DNA from: Burkholderia seminalis DSM 23518
GTDB taxonomy: Bacteria; Pseudomonadota; Gammaproteobacteria; Burkholderiales; Burkholderiaceae
Assembly (NCBI RefSeq): GCF_902832885.1
Contig: NZ_CADFDK010000004.1
Location: 31,638 to 95,637, forward strand
Length of the DNA: 64,000 nucleotides
Direction: 5' to 3'
A program made the position numbers and the translations under genes. This document shows, in pieces, positions 59,939 to 64,000 of the stretch (positions are counted from its first letter, which is position 1; every line of letters starts with the position of its first letter). The notes under the pieces were generated by a model. It was not told where the DNA came from. It saw only the letters and a program-made list of their open reading frames with translations, and searched no databases.

Positions 59939-62900
59939 TTACTTCCACTGATAGAGCATGCCGGCGCCGATCACCTTCTGACCGCCGCTGAAGCCGCCGT
60001 TGATCGACGCCTTCAGGTTCTCCGTGATGCGCGCCTGCATGTTGACCGCCATCGCCTTCTGGCCGAGGAAGGTCGACGTGCCCACGCCCATCCCGAAGTT
60101 GGCGTCGCGATCAAGCTGCGGGATCGACGCCATCGCGCCGACGGCCGCGATACCCTGCTTCGCCATCTGGTCGGTCTGCTGCAGTTGCGAACCCAGCGAG
60201 TTGATCTGCGCCTGCTGGCCCGACAGTGCCGTCGACAGCGTCGTTTGCACCTGCGTCAACTGGTTCACGTTCACCGCGTCGGTGCCTTGCGTACCCGGCG
60301 CGACGTTCGTGATCTGGCGCTGCTGCTGGTCGTTGCCGACCGACACCACGTTCGAGCGACCGCCGTCGTTCGAATTCGCGCCGATCGCCACCGAGTTCGA
60401 GCCGGCGGTGACGGTCGGGACGTCGGTGCCCTTGCCGTTCATGTCGGCCGCGACGCCGTTGTTGTTGTTGGCGCGGGTCGTGTTGTTGTTGATCGACGTC
60501 GACAGCGAGTTCAGCGTGTTGTTGATGTTCGTCACGCCGGTCGACAGCGAGGCCACGTTGCTGTTCGTCGTGCTCAGGCCGGTGGACAGCGAACCGATGC
60601 CCGTCGAGGTCGACGTCGACAGCGAGTTGACGTTGCTGTTCGTCGTGCTGAGGCCCGTCGACAGCGAGTTGATCGCGGTCGAGGTCGACGTGGACAGCGA
60701 TGCCACGTTGCTGTTCGTCGTGCTCAGGCCGGTCGACAGCGAGTTGATGCCGGTCGACAGCGACGCGACGTTCGACGCGGTGGACGTCGACAGCGTGTTG
60801 ATCGCGTTGTTCGTCGCGTTCAGCTGGCTGCCGTTGATCGCGTCCGTGCTCGTGGCCGAGATCCGGCCGGCGGCGACGTTCGTGATCTGGCGTTCCGCGC
60901 CCGGTGCACCGACGCTGACCACGCCGACCGGCGAGCTGCCCGCGAAGAAGTACTGGACGCCGCCGATCGTGGCGCTCGACGTGCCGACGGCCGCGGCCGT
61001 GACCGAGTTGGCGCCGAGTGCGATCGAGTTCGCGACGTTCGCCTGGGCGTTCGTGCCGAAGGCGAGCGCATCGGCGGCCGTGGCCTTGGCGGCCGAGCCG
61101 TAGGCCTGGGCGCCGGTGGCGCTGGCCGTGGCCTGGTTGCCCAGCGCGATCGTGTTGTCCGCGGTGGCCTGGTTCGAGCTGCCGAGGGCGAGCGCGCTGG
61201 CGCCGGTTGCGGTGTTCTGGTTGCCGAGGGACACCGCGCCGTCGCCGGTCGCCGTGTTGTTCGCACCCATCGCCACCGCGCCGGTACCCGTCGCCACGTT
61301 CGGATCGCCGATCGCGACCGCGCCGTCGCCGGACGCGGTGTTGCCGGAGCCGATCGACACGGCCTTGCCGCCCGTTGCCGATGCGTTTTGGCCGATCGCG
61401 ACCGAGCCTGCGGTCTGCGCGTTCGAGCCGTCGCCGACGGCCACGCTGCTGGCGCCCGCCGCGCTGGCGTTCACGCCGGCGGCGAGGGCGTTGGTGCCGG
61501 TTGCGCCCGTGTTGTCGTAGTTGGCTTGCTGCGTGCCGTTGTCGTTGACGCTGTAGTAGTGCGTCTTCGCTGCGTTGATCGCGGTCGACGTCGAGGTCGA
61601 CAGCGACGACACCGAGCTGTTCGTGCTGCTCAGGCCGGTGGACAGCGAGCCGATGCCGGTCGACGTCGACGTGGACAGCGACAGGATCGTGCTGTTCGTG
61701 CTGCTCAGGCCAGTGGACAGCGAGTTGAGGCCGGTCGAGGTCGAGGTCGACAGGGACGTGATCGAGCTGTTTGCCGACGAAAGGCCGGTCGAGGTCGAGG
61801 TCGACAGCGAGGTGATCGAGCTGTTCGCCGAGGACAGGCCCGTCGACGTGGAAGTCGACAGCGACGACACCGAGCTGTTCGTGCTGCTCAGGCCGGTGGA
61901 CAGCGAGTTGATGCCGGTCGAGGTCGAGGTCGACAGCGAGGTGATCGAGCTGTTTGCCGAGGACAGGCCCGTCGACGTGGAAGTCGACAGCGACGACACC
62001 GAGCTGTTCGTGCTGCTCAGGCCGGTGGACAGCGAACTGATACCGGTCGAGGTCGAGGTCGACAACGACGTGATCGAGCTGTTTGCCGACGAGAGGCCAG
62101 TCGAGGTCGAAGTCGACAGCGAATCGATCGAGCTATTTGCCGAGGACAGGCCGGTCGAGGTCGAGGTCGACAACGAATCGATCGAGCTGTTGGCCGACGA
62201 CAAGCCCGTCGAGGTCGATGTGGACAGCGACGTGATCGAGCTGTTCGCCGACGAGAGGCCCGTCGAGGTCGACGTGGACAGCGACGTGATCGAGCTGTTC
62301 GCGGACGACAGACCCGTCGAGGTCGAGGTCGACAGGGACGTGATCGAGCTGTTTGCCGACGAGAGGCCGGTCGAGGTCGAGGTCGACAGCGAATCGATCG
62401 AGCTATTTGCCGAGGACAGGCCGGTCGAGGTCGATGTGGACAACGACGTGATCGAGCTGTTCGCCGACGACAAGCCGGTCGAGGTCGAGGTCGACAGCGA
62501 ATCGATCGAGCTATTTGCCGAGGACAGGCCGGTCGAGGTCGATGTGGACAACGACGTGATCGAGCTGTTCGCCGACGACAAGCCGGTCGAAGTCGAGGTC
62601 GACAACGACGTGATCGAGCTGTTTGCCGACGAGAGGCCAGTCGAGGTCGAAGTCGACAGCGAATCGATCGAGCTATTCGCCGAGGACAGACCCGTCGAGG
62701 TCGAAGTCGACAGGGACGTGATCGAGCTGTTTGCCGACGAGAGGCCGGTCGAGGTCGAGGTCGACAGCGACGTGATCGAGCTGTTCGCCGACGAGAGGCC
62801 CGTCGAGGTCGACGTGGACAGCGACGTGATCGAGCTGTTCGCGGACGACAGACCCGTCGAGGTCGAGGTCGACAGGGACGTGATCGAGCTGTTCGCCGAC

Positions 62901-64000
62901 GAGAGGCCCGTCGAGGTCGACGTGGACAGCGACGTGATCGAGCTGTTCGCGGACGAGAGGCCCGTTGAGGTCGAAGTCGACAGCGAATCGATCGAGCTGT
63001 TGGCCGACGACAGACCCGTCGAGGTCGACGTGGACAGCGAAGTGATCGAGCTGTTGGCCGACGACAGACCCGTCGAGGTCGACGTGGACAGCGACGTGAT
63101 CGAGCTGTTCGCCGACGAGAGGCCAGTCGAGGTCGAAGTCGACAGCGAGGTGATCGAGCTGTTAGCCGACGACAGGCCGGTCGAGGTCGAGGTCGACAGC
63201 GACGTGATCGAGCTGTTCGCCGACGAGAGACCGGTCGAGGTCGAGGTCGACAACGAATCGATCGAACTGTTGGCCGACGACAAGCCGGTCGAGGTCGACG
63301 TGGACAGCGACGTGATCGAGCTATTCGCGGACGAGAGGCCCGTTGAGGTCGAAGTCGACAGCGAATCGATCGAGCTGTTGGCCGACGACAGACCCGTCGA
63401 GGTCGACGTGGACAGCGAAGTGATCGAGCTGTTGGCCGACGACAGACCCGTCGAGGTCGACGTGGACAGCGACGTGATCGAGCTATTCGCGGACGAGAGG
63501 CCCGTCGAGGTCGACGTGGACAGCGAAGTGATCGAGCTGTTCGCCGACGAGAGGCCAGTCGAGGTCGAAGTCGACAGCGAGGTGATCGAGCTGTTAGCCG
63601 ACGACAGGCCGGTCGAGGTCGAAGTCGACAGCGAATCGATCGAGCTGTTAGCCGACGAGAGGCCGGTCGACGTCGACGTGGACAGGGACGTGATCGAGCT
63701 GTTAGCCGACGAGAGGCCGGTCGAGGTCGAGGTCGACAGCGACGTGATCGAGCTGTTCGCCGACGACAGGCCGGTCGAGGTCGAGGTGGACAGCGAAGTG
63801 ATCGAGCTGTTCGCCGAGGACAGGCCCGTCGAGGTCGACGTCGACAGCGAAGTGATCGAGCTATTTGCCGACGACAGGCCGGTCGAGGTCGACGTGGACA
63901 GCGAGGTGATCGAGCTGTTCGCCGAGGACAGGCCGGTCGAGGTCGAGGTGGACAGCGACGTGATCGAGCTATTCGCCGAGGACAGGCCGGTCGAGGTCGA
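59939..64000 (-). CDS. Giant trimeric autotransporter adhesin (YadA family), N terminus beyond window
   Basis: At least 1353 codons, open to the window edge. C to N: residues at 59939-60240 form the YadA anchor (LSTALSGQQAQINSLGSQL coiled coil, then a four-strand barrel segment ending AGMLYQWK). Before it is a neck/connector (RQITNVAPGTQGTDAVNVNQ). Next are short stalk pieces, a second connector (RQITNVAAG...TDAINGSQL), then a left-handed beta-roll head of 14-residue-type repeats with AVAIG/AIALG motifs (about 61000-61520). The rest is an 18-residue repeat stalk (see next entry). The three-chain barrel displays the head and stalk on the surface. The signal peptide is outside the window. The final Lys after the conserved Trp is unusual. 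Confidence 0.92.
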   Translation of the reverse strand, partial: STSTGLSSANSSITSLSTSTSTGLSSANSSITSLSTSTSTGLSSANSSITSLSTSTSTGLSSANSSITSLSTSTSTGLSSANSSITSLSTSTSTGLSSANSSITSLSTSTSTGLSSANSSIDSLSTSTSTGLSSANSSITSLSTSTSTGLSSANSSITSLSTSTSTGLSSANSSITSLSTSTSTGLSSANSSITSLSTSTSTGLSSANSSIDSLSTSTSTGLSSANSSITSLSTSTSTGLSSANSSIDSLSTSTSTGLSSANSSITSLSTSTSTGLSSANSSITSLSTSTSTGLSSANSSITSLSTSTSTGLSSANSSITSLSTSTSTGLSSANSSIDSLSTSTSTGLSSANSSITSLSTSTSTGLSSANSSITSLSTSTSTGLSSANSSITSLSTSTSTGLSSANSSITSLSTSTSTGLSSANSSITSLSTSTSTGLSSANSSIDSLSTSTSTGLSSANSSITSLSTSTSTGLSSANSSITSLSTSTSTGLSSANSSIDSLSTSTSTGLSSANSSITSLSTSTSTGLSSANSSIDSLSTSTSTGLSSANSSITSLSTSTSTGLSSANSSITSLSTSTSTGLSSANSSITSLSTSTSTGLSSANSSIDSLSTSTSTGLSSANSSIDSLSTSTSTGLSSANSSITSLSTSTSTGISSLSTGLSSTNSSVSSLSTSTSTGLSSANSSITSLSTSTSTGINSLSTGLSSTNSSVSSLSTSTSTGLSSANSSITSLSTSTSTGLSSANSSITSLSTSTSTGLNSLSTGLSSTNSTILSLSTSTSTGIGSLSTGLSSTNSSVSSLSTSTSTAINAAKTHYYSVNDNGTQQANYDNTGATGTNALAAGVNASAAGASSVAVGDGSNAQTAGSVAIGQNASATGGKAVSIGSGNTASGDGAVAIGDPNVATGTGAVAMGANNTATGDGAVSLGNQNTATGASALALGSSNQATADNTIALGNQATASATGAQAYGSAAKATAADALAFGTNAQANVANSIALGANSVTAAAVGTSSATIGGVQYFFAGSSPVGVVSVGAPGAERQITNVAAGRISATSTDAINGSQLNATNNAINTLSTSTASNVASLSTGINSLSTGLSTTNSNVASLSTSTSTAINSLSTGLSTTNSNVNSLSTSTSTGIGSLSTGLSTTNSNVASLSTGVTNINNTLNSLSTSINNNTTRANNNNGVAADMNGKGTDVPTVTAGSNSVAIGANSNDGGRSNVVSVGNDQQQRQITNVAPGTQGTDAVNVNQLTQVQTTLSTALSGQQAQINSLGSQLQQTDQMAKQGIAAVGAMASIPQLDRDANFGMGVGTSTFLGQKAMAVNMQARITENLKASINGGFSGGQKVIGAGMLYQWK
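61581..64000 (-). repeat. 54-base / 18-residue Ser/Thr-rich repeat array in the adhesin stalk
   Basis: About 43 copies in the window (continuing beyond 64000) of an 18-residue unit GLSSANSSITSLSTSTST, 12 of 18 positions Ser or Thr. A variant with Asp for Thr (SSID) recurs irregularly. Near the head end several units carry an extra 7 residues (xSLSTGL). Hydrophobic L2, I9 and L12 with an 18-residue period fit heptad+hendecad (7+11) coiled-coil packing. Synonymous codons differ among copies (ACG, ACT, ACC for Thr10), so units are not identical at DNA level. Confidence 0.9.

Noticed and set aside
59807-62968. A plus-strand open frame of 1053 codons across the adhesin repeats
   Set aside because: Its product is an Arg/Gly/Asp-rich repeat (RGRGRQRRDRAV type) that mirrors the 54-base repeat on the opposite strand. 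The minus-strand frame gives a clear YadA anchor and head, so this is a shadow.
61581-64000. Regular 54-base repeats as a CRISPR array or minisatellite
   Set aside because: There are no unique spacers, and the repeats form one continuous coding frame that ends in a YadA anchor.

Overview
The window is very GC-rich DNA whose gene content points to Burkholderia, probably the Burkholderia cepacia complex. It has three OmpC-type porins of the Burkholderia form, an AzgA-type purine permease, a TetR-controlled liu (leucine/isovalerate) operon, a Tat-exported phosphocholine phospholipase C, and a very large Ser/Thr-rich trimeric autotransporter adhesin. No rRNA, tRNA, insertion sequence, prophage or CRISPR array was seen.

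Layout. 1-5.2 kb: the 3' end of an ALDH7 dehydrogenase, an MscS-type channel, a degenerate Rhs/PAAR-like fragment and an MFS transporter. 5.5-12.7 kb: an L,D-transpeptidase, then a purine-salvage block (porin, Tat-exported nucleoside hydrolase, LysR regulator, AzgA permease, adenosine-deaminase-family enzyme). 13-25.8 kb: a small secreted protein, a class A penicillin-binding protein, a divergent MocR/PaiB pair, a TlpA-like redoxin, an OmpR-type two-component system, small housekeeping enzymes, a LysE exporter, a second porin and a frameshifted GFA gene. 26-31 kb: a secreted beta-propeller protein, a TonB-dependent siderophore receptor with a Fur-type promoter, and a small secreted protein. 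31-38 kb: an aromatic O-demethylation cluster (vanA, vanB, a second Rieske oxygenase, an AAHS transporter, a porin) with a divergent MarR regulator. 38-44.4 kb: a TetR regulator divergent from liuABCD. 44.7-47.1 kb: a small lipoprotein and phospholipase C.

47.2-64 kb is the most unusual part. It carries four paralogous DUF2827 glycosyltransferase-like proteins, a two-domain glycosyltransferase whose N-terminal half looks like a degenerate copy of the C-terminal half, a SAM methyltransferase, and a single-chain FkbM-methyltransferase/TPR/glycosyltransferase fusion. It also has a DUF4019 periplasmic protein, a degenerate EAL protein, an OmpA-type lipoprotein and the adhesin. The adhesin stalk is built of about 43 copies in this window of an 18-residue unit that is two-thirds Ser+Thr. 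The adhesin, OmpA lipoprotein, three DUF2827 genes and the fusion gene all lie on the minus strand in one direction. No flippase, polymerase, ligase or nucleotide-sugar synthesis gene is present. My leading hypothesis is a dedicated cytoplasmic glycosylation system for this adhesin, analogous in logic to serine-rich-repeat adhesin or HMW1C/TibC-type systems but built on DUF2827 enzymes. This is inference from gene content and order.

Limits: the ALDH7 gene and the adhesin run off the window, and the adhesin N terminus is not visible. Family names come from recognising motifs by eye, not from searches.
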